This document shows, piece after piece, positions 48,442 through 58,016 of a stretch of DNA of 64,000 nt (its first letter is position 1; every line of letters begins with the position of its first letter). The position numbers and the translations under genes were made by a program. Source of the DNA: Opitutaceae bacterium (GTDB taxonomy: Bacteria > Verrucomicrobiota > Verrucomicrobiia > Opitutales > Opitutaceae); NCBI GenBank assembly GCA_016715765.1, contig JADJZJ010000004.1, forward strand, positions 1 to 64,000. Direction: 5' to 3'. The notes under the pieces are model-generated. The model saw only the letters and a list, made by a program, of their open reading frames with translations, made no database searches and was not told where the DNA came from.

Positions 48442-48637
48442 TTTTGGCAGCAGTGCAGTCCAATGTAGTCTGGCTGGGCGTGGGGTCGTTGAGCTCCTCG
48501 AGGCGGGCGGCCACCGCCAGGGCGAGATCGGCCGCATCGAGCCGGCCCTGGCATTCGAGCGTGAAGGCGAGCTCGACCAGTTCGACACGCAATTGGGCGA
48601 GTCGACCCTGGCCAATGTCCGGGGCGGCCGTGGACAT
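48437..48637 (-). CDS. Small helical protein, end fused into a repeat
   Basis: 66 residues from ATG 48637 (MSTAAPDIGQGRLAQLRVEL). Leu/Ala/Glu-rich helices ('VELAFTLECQGRLDAADLAL') look like a small conserved protein, not a random frame. The last codons (CTAAKM and stop) are at or within the family A repeat, so the original C-terminus may have differed. It is 20 bp from the DUF1428 gene in the same direction. Confidence 0.5.
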   Translation of the reverse strand: MSTAAPDIGQGRLAQLRVELVELAFTLECQGRLDAADLALAVAARLEELNDPTPSQTTLDCTAAKM

Positions 48638-48657
48638 GCTTGATGGGTTGCCTGGTT

Positions 48658-49020
48658 TCAACCCGAGACCATGACCTTGAAACCGCCGTAGAGCATGCGT
48701 CTGGCATCGAAGGGCATGTCCTTCTCGTCGCACATCCCGGCGATGCGCGGATCCTTCATGATCCGGGCGTTGACGCGGTCGCGCTGGGCCTTGGATTTGT
48801 ACAGGATCCACGAGAAGACCACGGTTTCTCCGGCCTTTGTCCTGATGCCCTTGGGGAAGGGCAGCGCCATCTTGTTGTTCAGGTCGTCACCGACGCATTC
48901 CTTGTAATCGACGGCGCCAAACTCGCGCCAGATCCTGGCGGCCTTGGCCGCCATCCGGCGATAGGCGGCGATATTCTTCCTCGGTACCGGAAGCACGAAT
49001 CCATCAACATATTGGGACAT
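48658..49020 (-). CDS. DUF1428 family protein
   Basis: 120 residues from ATG 49020 (MSQYVDGFVLPVPRKNIAAY). 'VGDDLNNKMALPFPKGIRTK', 'VVFSWILYKSKAQRDRVNAR' and 'KDPRIAGMCDEKDMPFDARR' follow the family through its length. It has a ferredoxin-like dimeric alpha/beta-barrel fold of unknown role, and is often next to sigma factors or stress genes. Here it is divergent from a DGPF protein and its ECF sigma factor, with a 60-bp shared promoter region. Confidence 0.88.
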   Translation of the reverse strand: MSQYVDGFVLPVPRKNIAAYRRMAAKAARIWREFGAVDYKECVGDDLNNKMALPFPKGIRTKAGETVVFSWILYKSKAQRDRVNARIMKDPRIAGMCDEKDMPFDARRMLYGGFKVMVSG

Positions 49021-49080
49021 GGGAGTTTGTCCTTTTCGCGGCCCGGAGTTCGTCGTAGTTTTATCGCACCCCTCCACACC

Positions 49081-49509
49081 ATGGCCACGCCTACGCCCAA
49101 TCCGTCCGCTCCCTTCATGCTGCTCTTCCGGAACACCGGCCCGGAAAACCACCGCCATCTTTCGCCGGAACAGCGCCAGCAACTCGTGATCCGCTGGAAC
49201 GAATGGTTCGAAGGCCTCGTCACCCAGGGCAAGGCCGTGGAAGGCCAGCCGCTCGAGCTGGCCACGCGCACCGTGTCCGGCACCGGCGGTTCCCGCGTCA
49301 CCGACGGGCCCTTCCCCGAGTCCAAGGAGGCGATCGGCGGTTACGTCAAACTCATGGTCGGCAGCCTGCAGGAGGCGACGGAGATCGCGCAACGGCACCC
49401 GGGTCTTGCCCATGGGATGCTCATCGAGGTGCGCGCAATGACGCCCCATTGCCACCTCGGCGTGACCACCCTGTCGGGCACCGCCGCGGTCGGCGCGACG
49501 GCGGGTTGA
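49081..49509 (+). CDS. DGPF/YCII-related domain protein
   Basis: 142 residues from ATG 49081. The family motif is present as 'SRVTDGPFPESKEAIGGYVK', with 'FMLLFRNTGPENHRHL' in the first strand and the helix 'ATEIAQRHPG'. DGPF proteins are commonly encoded next to long ECF sigma factors with C-terminal TPR-like extensions. The sigma gene starts 4 bp after this stop. Confidence 0.9.
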   Translation: MATPTPNPSAPFMLLFRNTGPENHRHLSPEQRQQLVIRWNEWFEGLVTQGKAVEGQPLELATRTVSGTGGSRVTDGPFPESKEAIGGYVKLMVGSLQEATEIAQRHPGLAHGMLIEVRAMTPHCHLGVTTLSGTAAVGATAG

Positions 49510-49513
49510 ACGG

Positions 49514-50824
49514 GTGACGACTGCAGCGCCAGGCACCGTCTCCGCCGCCACCCACCCCGCCGGGTTGGTGGAGCACTTCTTCCGCCACGAGACCGGACGC
49601 CTGCACGGCGCGCTGATCCGCCTGCTCGGCATGCATAATTTTGCCCTCGCCGAGGATGTCGCCCAGGAGGCCCTGCTCCGCGCCATGCACCACTGGTCCA
49701 TGGGCGGCGTGCCGGCCAATCCCTCCGCCTGGATCACGCAGGTGGCGATGAACCTCGCCCGCGATGCGTTGCGCCACCAGCGCATGTCGGCCGCCAAGGA
49801 ACCCGCCATTGTCACCTACCATGAGCAGATGCTGGTCACGTCCGCCGGCGCCGGGGAGACCACCCACGAGATCCGCGACGACGCGCTCCGGTTGATGTTC
49901 GTCTGCTGCCACCCGGCGGTCGCGACCGATGCGCAGGTCATCCTCGCCCTCAAGGTCCTCGGTGGCTTCAGCACGGCGGAGATCGCCCGGGCCTTCCTGA
50001 GCAGCGAGGCCGCGATCGAGAAGCAGCTCACGCGCACCAAGCAGCGGATCCAGGAGGCCGGAATCGGCTTTGCCTTGCCGGAAGGGGCGGACCTCGCGCC
50101 CCGGCTCGACGGGGTGCTCGCGGCGATCTACCTCCTTTTCAACGAAGGCTACAAGGCGTCCTCCGGCGACCGCCTGTTGCGCGAGGAGCTCTGTCAGGAG
50201 GCGATCCGGCTGGCCTCGCTGCTGCCCGCCCACCCCGCAGGCCGCACCCCGCGCAGCCACGCGCTGCTCGCCCTCATGCTGCTCACGGCCGCGCGCTTCC
50301 CCTCGCGGCTGGATGCGCACGGCGTCATGCTGCGCCTCGACGATCAGGACCGCTCCAAGTGGGACCAAGGCCTCATTGGGCAGGGACTGCTGCACCTCGC
50401 CGAGGCCGCGCAGGGCGATGCCCTCAGCGAATATCACCTGCAGGCCGGCATCGCCGCACTGCATTGCACCGCCACGGACTACGCCTCCACGGACTGGGCG
50501 AGGATTCTGCGCCACTACGACGAACTCTACCGCCTCAAACCCTCGCCCGTCGTGGGCCTGAACCGCGCCGTCGCGGTGGCGCACGTGCACGGACCGCAGG
50601 CCGGGCTCGACACCATCGCCGCCCTCCCGTACCGCGACCGGCTGGACGCGAATTACCTGCTGCATGCCGTGACCGGCGAACTGCACTGGCGGCTGCGGAA
50701 CGAGCGGGCCGCCGCCGAGAGTTTCCGCCGCGCCCTGGCCCTCGCCGATGTCGGACCCGAGCAGGCCTATCTCGCCCGCATGCTCGACCGCTCGGCCGAA
50801 GATCCGCCGGCCTGCTCCGCCTGA
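49514..50824 (+). CDS. ECF RNA polymerase sigma factor with C-terminal extension (ECF42-like)
   Basis: 436 residues from GTG 49514. Sigma region 2 is 'LIRLLGMHNFALAEDVAQEA', and region 4 is 'GGFSTAEIARAFLSSEAAIE' and 'KQLTRTKQRIQEAG'. A long helical C-terminal extension of about 230 residues with TPR-like repeats follows, typical of the group named ECF42 and its relatives. In that group the extension is thought to be required for activity and the target is the adjacent DGPF gene. No anti-sigma gene is present. A DoxX gene follows. Confidence 0.88.
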   Translation: MTTAAPGTVSAATHPAGLVEHFFRHETGRLHGALIRLLGMHNFALAEDVAQEALLRAMHHWSMGGVPANPSAWITQVAMNLARDALRHQRMSAAKEPAIVTYHEQMLVTSAGAGETTHEIRDDALRLMFVCCHPAVATDAQVILALKVLGGFSTAEIARAFLSSEAAIEKQLTRTKQRIQEAGIGFALPEGADLAPRLDGVLAAIYLLFNEGYKASSGDRLLREELCQEAIRLASLLPAHPAGRTPRSHALLALMLLTAARFPSRLDAHGVMLRLDDQDRSKWDQGLIGQGLLHLAEAAQGDALSEYHLQAGIAALHCTATDYASTDWARILRHYDELYRLKPSPVVGLNRAVAVAHVHGPQAGLDTIAALPYRDRLDANYLLHAVTGELHWRLRNERAAAESFRRALALADVGPEQAYLARMLDRSAEDPPACSA

Positions 50825-50859
50825 GATTCATTCACCTCAACCCCAACGAAATACCCGCC

Positions 50860-51249
50860 ATGCCCTCCGTCACCCCTTCCGTTTCCAAAGCCGCCCTCTG
50901 GACCGGCCGCATCATGTCCACCCTGCCCGTGCTCCTGCTGACCTTCAGCGGCATCATGAAACTCGCCCATCCGCCGGGTCTCGACGAAGGCTTCGCGCAT
51001 CTTGGCATCCCGGTCAGCCAAGCCCTTGCGCTCGGCATCCTCGAACTCGCCTGCGTGATCGTTTATCTCGTGCCGCGCACCGCGTTCCTCGGCGCCATCC
51101 TCCTGACCGGCTACCTCGGCGGCGCGACGGCCATCCATGTGCGCGTGGGCGACCCCTTCATCGCCACACCGCTTGCCGGCGTCCTGATCTGGGGCGGACT
51201 CTACCTGCGCGATCCACGCCTGCGGGCGCTGATTCCGTTCACGCGGTGA
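50860..51249 (+). CDS. DoxX-family membrane protein
   Basis: 129 residues from ATG 50860 with four membrane helices: 'MSTLPVLLLTFSGIMKLAHP', 'ALALGILELACVIVYLVP', 'FLGAILLTGYLGGATAIHV' and 'PLAGVLIWGGLYL'. It has the DoxX-like 'FSGIMKL' and 'GATAIHVRVGDPF' features. It lies 35 bp after the sigma factor in the same direction and is probably part of its regulon. Function is unknown; some relatives are linked to redox stress. Confidence 0.82.
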   Translation: MPSVTPSVSKAALWTGRIMSTLPVLLLTFSGIMKLAHPPGLDEGFAHLGIPVSQALALGILELACVIVYLVPRTAFLGAILLTGYLGGATAIHVRVGDPFIATPLAGVLIWGGLYLRDPRLRALIPFTR

Positions 51250-51311
51250 CGGTGCGGCCCCGGGTAACACCCCATATCAGCGGGCGGGGACTCGGATTAA
51301 TCTGACCTACC

Positions 51312-51983
51312 ATGTCCGAATCTCCCGATATCAAACCTGAAAAGAAGGTCGCTCCCGTCCAGGACAAGTCCCCACCGGAAAGCACCGAGCAGGACCCTGT
51401 TGACACGAACCCGCCGCCGCAGAAACAGCCCAAGAGCGTGCTGCTGCCGATCATCCTCGGTTCAGCCTGCGTCATTCTCGTCCTCACGGTGCTGTCCTTG
51501 TGGAACAAGGTGGCGGCCCGGGACGAGGCCGTGATGAACGGGGAAAACCGGCTGACCCAGGTGCAGGCCCGGATGGATCCGCTCCTCGCGCAGGTGGAGG
51601 ACGCCAAGGAGAATGCGCTGCGGCTGCAAAAGCAGATTGACGAGGCCAAGTCCGGGGCGATTTTGCTCAAGAACGACCTCGCGAAGGCCCGGACCGCCAA
51701 CACCGACCTGCAGTCGCAGTTGGAACGGGCCCGGGTGATTTCAACCGGTTTCCAGATGCAAATGGAGGAAGCCAAGGTCGCTTCCATCAAAAGCCAGGGT
51801 GAAGTTGAGCTGGCGCAAACCCAGGTCGTGCTGTTGCAGGCACAGCTGAGCAAGGCCGAGGCTGATCTCGGCAAACTGCAGACCGAGCAGACGGACTCGC
51901 TCCAGCAAATCACGGAGCTGCAGGCCAGGCTGGCAAAAGCCGAGGCTGAGCTCGCCCGGCTGCAAAAGCCCGCCAGGCGGTAA
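51312..51983 (+). CDS. Single-pass membrane protein with long coiled coil
   Basis: 223 residues. The N-terminal 40 residues are Pro/Glu/Lys-rich and cytoplasmic. One membrane helix (about 43-64, 'VLLPIILGSACVILVLTVLS') is followed by a roughly 150-residue coiled coil of heptads ('VQARMDPLLAQVEDAKENAL', 'QSQLERARVISTGFQMQMEE'), probably periplasmic. No named family. It opens the stretch of small envelope proteins running to about 56.7 kb. Confidence 0.6.
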   Translation: MSESPDIKPEKKVAPVQDKSPPESTEQDPVDTNPPPQKQPKSVLLPIILGSACVILVLTVLSLWNKVAARDEAVMNGENRLTQVQARMDPLLAQVEDAKENALRLQKQIDEAKSGAILLKNDLAKARTANTDLQSQLERARVISTGFQMQMEEAKVASIKSQGEVELAQTQVVLLQAQLSKAEADLGKLQTEQTDSLQQITELQARLAKAEAELARLQKPARR

Positions 51984-52107
51984 GCGTCCACCGGTCAGCC
52001 GGCCGCAGCCGGTATAGGCCGAACTTGCGATCTCCATCAGTGAAATCGGGCCGTACTGCTTGCCCGATCACCAGGGCCTGTCTTCAAACCCCTGATTGTA
52101 TCACTTT

Positions 52108-52200
52108 TTGTCATTCTGAACGCAGTGAAGAATCCAGTGTGCGCTTATCGAAGCCTTCGACTCTCGTGCACTGGATTCTTCACTGCGTTCAGAATGACAA
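52108..52200. repeat. Palindromic repeat, CATTCTGAACGCAGTGAAGA family
   Basis: Left arm TCATTCTGAACGCAGTGAAG and complementary right arm flank about 30 bp. A truncated relative (TCATTCTGAGCGCAGCGAAG) lies at about 55389-55410. Confidence 0.85.
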
Positions 52201-52332
52201 TGGATTGGGTATTGTTCATTGGTGTGTGCCACCAATCCCTGCGGTTAGTTGCCGGCCTCAGAATGCCAATGAGGGATAGAAAGACACTCCCTCGCCTCGT
52301 AAATCGGCGCCTTAGCCTCCGGCCCGGGGCAT

Positions 52333-52369
52333 AAAAAACTCCCCCGGGCCCGCAGGCCGGAGGGAGTTG
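52333..52369 (-). terminator. Rho-independent terminator of the collagen-like OmpA gene
   Basis: On the minus strand, AACTCCCTCCGGCC pairs imperfectly with GGGCCCGGGGGAGTT and is followed by TTTTTTATG. It begins about 50 bases after the stop at 52417. Confidence 0.8.
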
Positions 52370-52416
52370 GGAAACCCGCGCCAATGTACGCGGGCTTGGA
52401 TTGACTGACGGCGGGT

Positions 52417-53376
<960 letters not shown>

Positions 53377-53657
53377 ATTATTTTTGGTTTTGAAGGGGGA
53401 AACTCCGGTCTCTGCTCGATGAGAATGGGGGTCCTTTTGCTGTGGGACCTCATCGCCGGTGACCGTTAAGTCCCCTAAAGCGACGAGCCTATTTGAAATG
53501 CGCGCATGGCTCTATGGGGTTTAACCCGATTGATCCGGGCCAGGCCGGGATAACCCCTGCACCCGGGGGCCAGGACGGCGGCGCGGCCTCCGGCCGGTCA
53601 CGTCCGGCAGGCCATCACCCCATAGCAACCCCGGAGGGCCCGGCGCATGATGCGGCG

Positions 53658-54161
53658 ATGAAAATCCCCCTGCCTGCACTTTTCTCCCGCACGATTTTGC
53701 TCACCGGCCCCGCGTGCCTGCTCCTGCTGGGCGGCTGCGAGACCGACAGTCCCCGTTCGCATCGCGGCTACGCGAGCCACACTTCCGTCCAGGTCCATGG
53801 CTCCGTCGCCATCATGGACGACTACGACTATTACCCGGCCTACGAAACCTACTACAGCCGCAATCGCCGCGAGTATGTGTATCGCGACGGCGGCACCTGG
53901 GTCCGGCGCCCGCAACCCCAGGGAGTCTCAATCGAACTGTTCTTTGCCGCCCCCTCGGTGCGGCTGGATTTCCGCGATTCACCGGAGCGGCATCATGCCA
54001 CTGTCGTTCGCAGCTACCCGAAAAGCTGGCAGCAGTCGGACTCGAACCGCCATGACCAGAATAATCGCAAGGACGACCGGAAACAGGAAAAGAAGAAAAA
54101 GTCCAAGAAGGACCAGGACCGCGATGACGACAAACATGACAATCGGAAGGACCATCGCTAG
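53658..54161 (+). CDS. Putative lipoprotein with charged tail
   Basis: 167 residues from ATG 53658. The lipobox is 'LLLLGGCETDS'. 'DYYPAYETYYSRNRREYVYR' is Tyr-rich, followed by a WVRRP segment. The C-terminal 45 residues are almost entirely charged (Lys/Asp/Arg, with 'KKKKSKKDQDRDDDKHDNRK'). No named family; similar proteins occur in Gram-negative bacteria next to stress genes. The frame opens upstream at 53493 without signal features. Confidence 0.55.
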   Translation: MKIPLPALFSRTILLTGPACLLLLGGCETDSPRSHRGYASHTSVQVHGSVAIMDDYDYYPAYETYYSRNRREYVYRDGGTWVRRPQPQGVSIELFFAAPSVRLDFRDSPERHHATVVRSYPKSWQQSDSNRHDQNNRKDDRKQEKKKKSKKDQDRDDDKHDNRKDHR

Positions 54162-54229
54162 CCCCGCGCGCGCAGGCGCATCAGGATCACCGCCCATTAA
54201 GAAACCGAACCACTTCGGAGCATATCACC

Positions 54230-54439
54230 ATGAAGGACCACGTTTACAAACACATCGAGCTCACCGGCACCTCGGCCGTCTCGATCGAGGCAGCCGTCAC
54301 CACGGCCATCAAGCGCGCCCACAAGACCATCAAGAAGCTCAGCTGGTTTGAGGTTCTCGAGACGCGCGGCAGCATCGACAAAGGCAAAGTCCTGCACTGG
54401 CAGGTGACCATCAAGGTCGGCTTTGTGGTGGAAGGCTGA
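54230..54439 (+). CDS. Dodecin (flavin-binding dodecamer protein)
   Basis: 69 residues covering the whole family: 'VYKHIELTGTSAVSIEAAVT', 'AIKRAHKTIKKLSWFEVLET' with the flavin-stacking Trp, then 'GKVLHWQVTIKVGFVVEG'. Dodecins store or sequester riboflavin/FMN as hollow dodecamers. GGAG lies upstream of the ATG as ribosome-binding site. It follows the lipoprotein gene by 68 bp and may be cotranscribed. Confidence 0.93.
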   Translation: MKDHVYKHIELTGTSAVSIEAAVTTAIKRAHKTIKKLSWFEVLETRGSIDKGKVLHWQVTIKVGFVVEG

Positions 54440-54573
54440 ATCATCCGGGGCGCGTCGTGGAACCGCGCCGGACGCGAATGCCCGCGCGGTGACTCGCGCA
54501 AAACGGGGCCACCCTTGCCTTATCGCCGGGTGGCTGCGCGGGTGACACCTGATCCGGGAGCGTCCGCTGACGT

Positions 54574-55311
54574 CTAGGGACAGGCAACGGGCTGGGCATG
54601 CCCCGTGGGTTCATCGCTGATTTGAAAACCCGCTCCCCGCTGCCAGGCATCCGCTCCTTCGGCGATCGGCCGGACGGGAAGATCCGCGCGCCGCGCCTTG
54701 ATTTCCACCGCATCAACATTCAGTGCCCGGTTGCGTTCCTCCACCAGGGCGGGATCCACCTGTCCATCCGCGGTGAAGCCCATCATGAGCTTGGGCAGGC
54801 CGAGCGGCAGCTTGTCCCCGCGGTCCACCTGCCAGAGATGCCAGGTCTTGCCGTAGGTGCTGACCAGTTCCTTCATCAGGGCGGCCTCCGCTTCGACCGA
54901 AAGTCCGGGCGCCAGCAGCAGGCCCGACATGACTTCATAGCGGTGGCTGTGCCAGAGCATCTTTTCCTCCGCCGGCAACCGGAGGAAGATCGCTTCACTG
55001 ATGATGTATTCGACCCCGATCAACCGGGCGTTTTCCGCATCCGAGTCATAGATGATGCACTGGAAGACGTCGGGATTCAGGTGCGAACAATAGTGGTCGA
55101 CCCGCACGGCGCGATTCAGGTCGCCGCTGTAAAAGTGAAAACCGCACACCCGCGCATGCACTGCCCGGATCGGGCCCAGGTCCGCGTGCAGCGGGGCGGC
55201 GTCCTCATGTCCGCCATGCGTGGCAGACGGAGCTTGGGCGGACAGCTTCGTCCCCATGACTGCCAGTGCGGCCAACACAAGAGAGGCGGAGACGTATCGG
55301 ATGCAGTGCAT
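54574..55311 (-). CDS. Exported DUF1264-like protein
   Basis: 245 residues from ATG 55311. The signal peptide ends TKLSAQAP. The body includes 'CGFHFYSGDLNRAVRVDHYC', 'QCIIYDSDAENARLIGVEYI' and 'LWHSHRYEVMSGLLLAPG', which match my memory of DUF1264 (OBAP-like) proteins. The function is unknown. The frame opens upstream to 55443 through a fragment of the CATTCTGAGCGCAG repeat. Confidence 0.65.
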   Translation of the reverse strand: MHCIRYVSASLVLAALAVMGTKLSAQAPSATHGGHEDAAPLHADLGPIRAVHARVCGFHFYSGDLNRAVRVDHYCSHLNPDVFQCIIYDSDAENARLIGVEYIISEAIFLRLPAEEKMLWHSHRYEVMSGLLLAPGLSVEAEAALMKELVSTYGKTWHLWQVDRGDKLPLGLPKLMMGFTADGQVDPALVEERNRALNVDAVEIKARRADLPVRPIAEGADAWQRGAGFQISDEPTGHAQPVACP

Positions 55312-55388
55312 AAGGTTTTTCTTCCGGTGTCCGCAATGGACCGCAGGGTTTGGGTGCCGCACGCCGATGTACCAAATCCCATCCCCTG

Positions 55389-55412
55389 TCATTCTGAGCG
55401 CAGCGAAGAAGG
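55389..55412. repeat. Truncated copy of the CATTCTGA repeat family
   Basis: TCATTCTGAGCGCAGCGAAG and following bases match one arm of the palindrome at 52108-52200. The second arm is missing. Confidence 0.7.
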
Positions 55413-55497
55413 ACTGCGCCACGGACAAGGTGCTGAAATACACCCCTGCCCGCGACCGCCAGGGTTCGGGACTGGCGCCACCCGACCGCGGAGCGGA

Positions 55498-55641
55498 TCA
55501 ACTGGCCTTCTTCTGAATATTGTCGCCGAGCTTTTCCACATCCTTGCCGAAACCCTTGGAGGTTTGGCATCCGGTGGTGATCAGGGCAAAAAATGCCGCG
55601 GTGAGCAGTACAAGGGCGAGACGCCGGCTGGTTGAGTTCAT
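55498..55641 (-). CDS. Entericidin-like small lipoprotein
   Basis: 47 residues from ATG 55641. The signal peptide 'LALVLLTAAFFALITTGC' ends in a lipobox Cys. 'QTSKGFGKDVEKLGDNIQKK' is the amphipathic mature part with the entericidin A/B pattern (GxGxDxxxxGxxIxxxA). Entericidins are small membrane-active lipoproteins linked to stationary-phase lysis or stress. It is too short for standard ORF cutoffs and is easily missed. Confidence 0.8.
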   Translation of the reverse strand: MNSTSRRLALVLLTAAFFALITTGCQTSKGFGKDVEKLGDNIQKKAS

Positions 55642-55736
55642 GCGCTGATGATAGTCGCCGGCGTGTTTACGCACCATGGGGTGTTCAAGGTATCAGGCAC
55701 TCTGCATGGAACCCATGCCATCAGCCGCCCAACCCG

Positions 55737-55892
55737 TTACTTCCGGTCGATGCGGACTCGAAAGTGTTCCATCACCAGCATGACGCCCGCGATGATCGCG
55801 AGCAAACCGATGAGCCACATGGGCAATGCGAGTCCGATCAGGATGTTGAGGCCGAAAACAATTAGAAAAAGAGCGACAAAGAGATGGGCCAT
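55737..55892 (-). CDS. Small membrane protein (two helices)
   Basis: 51 residues from ATG 55892 (MAHLFVALFLIVFGLN). Two hydrophobic helices ('LFVALFLIVFGLNILI' and 'WLIGLLAIIAGVMLVMEHF') are followed by a basic end. No family recognised. The position among other small envelope genes and the compact hydrophobic design suggest it is real. Confidence 0.5.
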   Translation of the reverse strand: MAHLFVALFLIVFGLNILIGLALPMWLIGLLAIIAGVMLVMEHFRVRIDRK

Positions 55893-56117
55893 GGGAGTAA
55901 GAGTTTGCTTCGAAGTGCACGTTAGCAAATGCGCCGGCCTGGAGCCATGGGGTAAAGACCTGCCCCTGAATCCTCCACTGTCCCCACCGGTCTTAATCGG
56001 GTAAGACCCCATTGGTCCAAGGACACCGGCACGGCTATCATGCCGGAACCGTGAACCGTGCTGTCACACCCTCCGGAAAAGAGAGTGCATCCCGGCCGGT
56101 TTCAATCCCTCCCCCTT

Positions 56118-56651
56118 ATGAATATGAATCGCTGCACCCAGATTTTCGCGACGGCTTTTGGACTGGCCGTTTTTTCCACTGCCGGATGCGCTGAAAAAGC
56201 CACTCCCGGCGACGGCGGCACTCCCGCCATGAAACAGGATGTTACCGCCAGCCCGGCGCCGGCGGCCTCAGTTGCAACCACCCCATCGCCTCCGACTGCG
56301 CCCAAGGCCGCAGTCGTTGACGCAAATGTCCGTTGGGCGGATCTCAAAAACCACCCCTTCGACAGCCGCGATCTGCTCATGGCCGGACTCACGGGTCTGG
56401 AAGCCCAGGTGGCCGAACAGGTCAAGGCCTTGAACGCCAAGCGCACCGGCATGAAGGCCAGCACCGACACCAAGGGCTGGGATTTGGCCATGAAGGAGAT
56501 GATGGACGCCCAGGCCTACCTGACGGCGATGGTCATTGAATTGGGCAAATCCACGCGGGAGTTCTGGGACCAGAACAAGGACAAGGTCGGCCGGGCCTGG
56601 GTCCGCACGCAGGACGCCTACGGCAAGGTCAAGGCCAGCACGACCAGCTAG
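56118..56651 (+). CDS. Exported lipoprotein with helical domain
   Basis: 177 residues from ATG 56118 (MNMNRCTQIFATAFGLAVFS). The lipobox is 'VFSTAGCAEK'. A Pro/Ala/Thr-rich linker (about 35-70) leads to a helical domain with 'SRDLLMAGLTGLEAQVAEQV', 'DLAMKEMMDAQAYLTAMVIE' and 'EFWDQNKDKVGRAWVRTQDA'. Function unknown. It ends the run of small envelope proteins before a palindrome. Confidence 0.6.
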   Translation: MNMNRCTQIFATAFGLAVFSTAGCAEKATPGDGGTPAMKQDVTASPAPAASVATTPSPPTAPKAAVVDANVRWADLKNHPFDSRDLLMAGLTGLEAQVAEQVKALNAKRTGMKASTDTKGWDLAMKEMMDAQAYLTAMVIELGKSTREFWDQNKDKVGRAWVRTQDAYGKVKASTTS

Positions 56652-56694
56652 TTTGCCAGAGCCGGGCAGGAGCCTGCTGGCAGGCAATGATTGC

Positions 56695-56746
56695 GTAGGG
56701 GCGCACCTTGTGTGCGCCCTCGGGCGTCGACGAGCGACGCCCCTAC
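56695..56746. repeat. Palindromic repeat, GTAGGGGCG family
   Basis: GTAGGGGCGCACCTTGTGTG on the left and GACGAGCGACGCCCCTAC on the right form nested hairpins. It lies between the lipoprotein at 56118 and the 3' end of the aminotransferase gene, so it may serve as a shared terminator. Confidence 0.75.
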
Positions 56747-56753
56747 AAATCGC

Positions 56754-57944
56754 CTATCGCTTCAGATTCGCGCAGAAGCGGCCGAGCCGCTCGAGGCCCT
56801 TGGCGATGATCGCGTCGGACGTCGCGTAGCTGAGACGGAGGTAGCCCTCGGCCCCGAAGGCGCTGCCGGGGACGGCGGCGACCTTTTCGGTCTCGAGCAG
56901 GCGATTGCAAAATTCCATGTCCTTGAGGCCGAAACTGGAGACGTTCGGGAACAGGTAGAAGGCGCCCTGGGCCAGCAGGCAGTTCACGCCCGGGATGTTG
57001 TTCAGGCCGGCATGGAGGATCTTCCGCCGGCGGTCGAAGGCCGTGAGCATGGTCGCAAGGGCCGCCCGGGTCTTTTCCTTCTCCTTCAGCGCGGCCAGCG
57101 CGCCGTACTGGGCGAAGGTGGTGACGTTGGACGACATCTGGCTCTGCAGTTCCGCGATCGCCTTGGCGATCGGCAGCGGCGCCACGGTGGTGCCGATGCG
57201 CCAACCGGTCATCGCGTAGGTCTTGGAGAAACCGGCCACCGTGATCGTGCGCGCCTCGACCTCGGGCGAGAAGGTGGCGATGCAGGTGGGCTTGGCGCCG
57301 TCATAGATGAGATGCTCGTACATCTCGTCGGAGAGGATGTAGAGGTTGTGCTTGAGGGCGACGGCGACAATGGCCTCGAGCTCGGCGCGGGTGTAGACGG
57401 CGCCGGTGGGATTCGAGGGCGAATTGATGACGAGCAGCCGGGTCTTGGGCGTGATGGCCGCCTCGAGCTGGGCCGGGGTGAGCTTGAAACCGGTGCGGTC
57501 GTCGCAGAGGACGAACTTCGGCGTGGCGCCGGCGAGCTTCACCATCTCGGGATAGCTCACCCAGTAGGGCGCGGGGATGATGACCTCATCGCCCGGCGAG
57601 CAGGTCGCCAGGATGCCGAGGTAGCAGTTGAACTTGCCGCCGGGCGAGACGACCACCTGGCCGACCGCGGCCTTCAGGCCGTACTCGGCGGCGTAGCGCT
57701 CGACGATGGCCTGGCGCAGTGGCTCGATGCCGGGCGTCGGCGCATACTTGGTCTTGCCGGCCTTGAGGGCGACAATGCAGGCCTCCTTGATGTGTTCCGG
57801 CGTGTCGAAGTCCGGCTCGCCGGCGGCGAAGCTGCAGACATCCTCACCGGCGGCCTGCAGGGCCTTGGCCTTGGCATCGACGGCGAGCGTCGGCGAAGGC
57901 GAGATGTTACGTGCCCAGATGGAGAGAGGCGGAGGTGTGCTCAT
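56754..57944 (-). CDS. aspC: Class I aspartate/aromatic aminotransferase
   Basis: 396 residues from ATG 57944 (MSTPPPLSIWARNISPSPTL). The PLP-binding Lys is in 'VAGFSKTYAMTGWRIG'. 'AAGEPDFDTPEHIKEACIVA', 'NSPSNPTGAVYTRAELEAIV' and 'LRLSYATSDAIIAKGLERL' are class I, AspC-Ib-type blocks. It transaminates aspartate and possibly other amino acids. The frame opens up to 58433 through repeat sequence. A GC hairpin lies in the leader, near 57970-58000, but with no T-run it is not called a terminator. The name is functional by family; substrate range is unproven. Confidence 0.88.
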   Translation of the reverse strand: MSTPPPLSIWARNISPSPTLAVDAKAKALQAAGEDVCSFAAGEPDFDTPEHIKEACIVALKAGKTKYAPTPGIEPLRQAIVERYAAEYGLKAAVGQVVVSPGGKFNCYLGILATCSPGDEVIIPAPYWVSYPEMVKLAGATPKFVLCDDRTGFKLTPAQLEAAITPKTRLLVINSPSNPTGAVYTRAELEAIVAVALKHNLYILSDEMYEHLIYDGAKPTCIATFSPEVEARTITVAGFSKTYAMTGWRIGTTVAPLPIAKAIAELQSQMSSNVTTFAQYGALAALKEKEKTRAALATMLTAFDRRRKILHAGLNNIPGVNCLLAQGAFYLFPNVSSFGLKDMEFCNRLLETEKVAAVPGSAFGAEGYLRLSYATSDAIIAKGLERLGRFCANLKR

Positions 57945-58016
57945 GGGTGGCGAAGCACTTAAGGGAAACCCCCGCCGCAAAGGCAAGCCGGGGGTTTGGA
58001 AAGCCTGCGAGGTTTT

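Larger units (their letters stand above)
51984..52416. other. 433-bp intergenic stretch: palindrome and terminator
   Basis: It holds the palindrome at 52108-52200 and the terminator at 52333-52369. No gene is recognised in between; the fragment 52230-52330 includes no convincing frame. Confidence 0.6.

Noticed and set aside
57958..58002. A terminator or riboswitch in the aspC leader
   Set aside because: AAACCCCCG pairs with CGGGGGTTT, but there is no T-run on either strand and no ligand-binding core can be seen.
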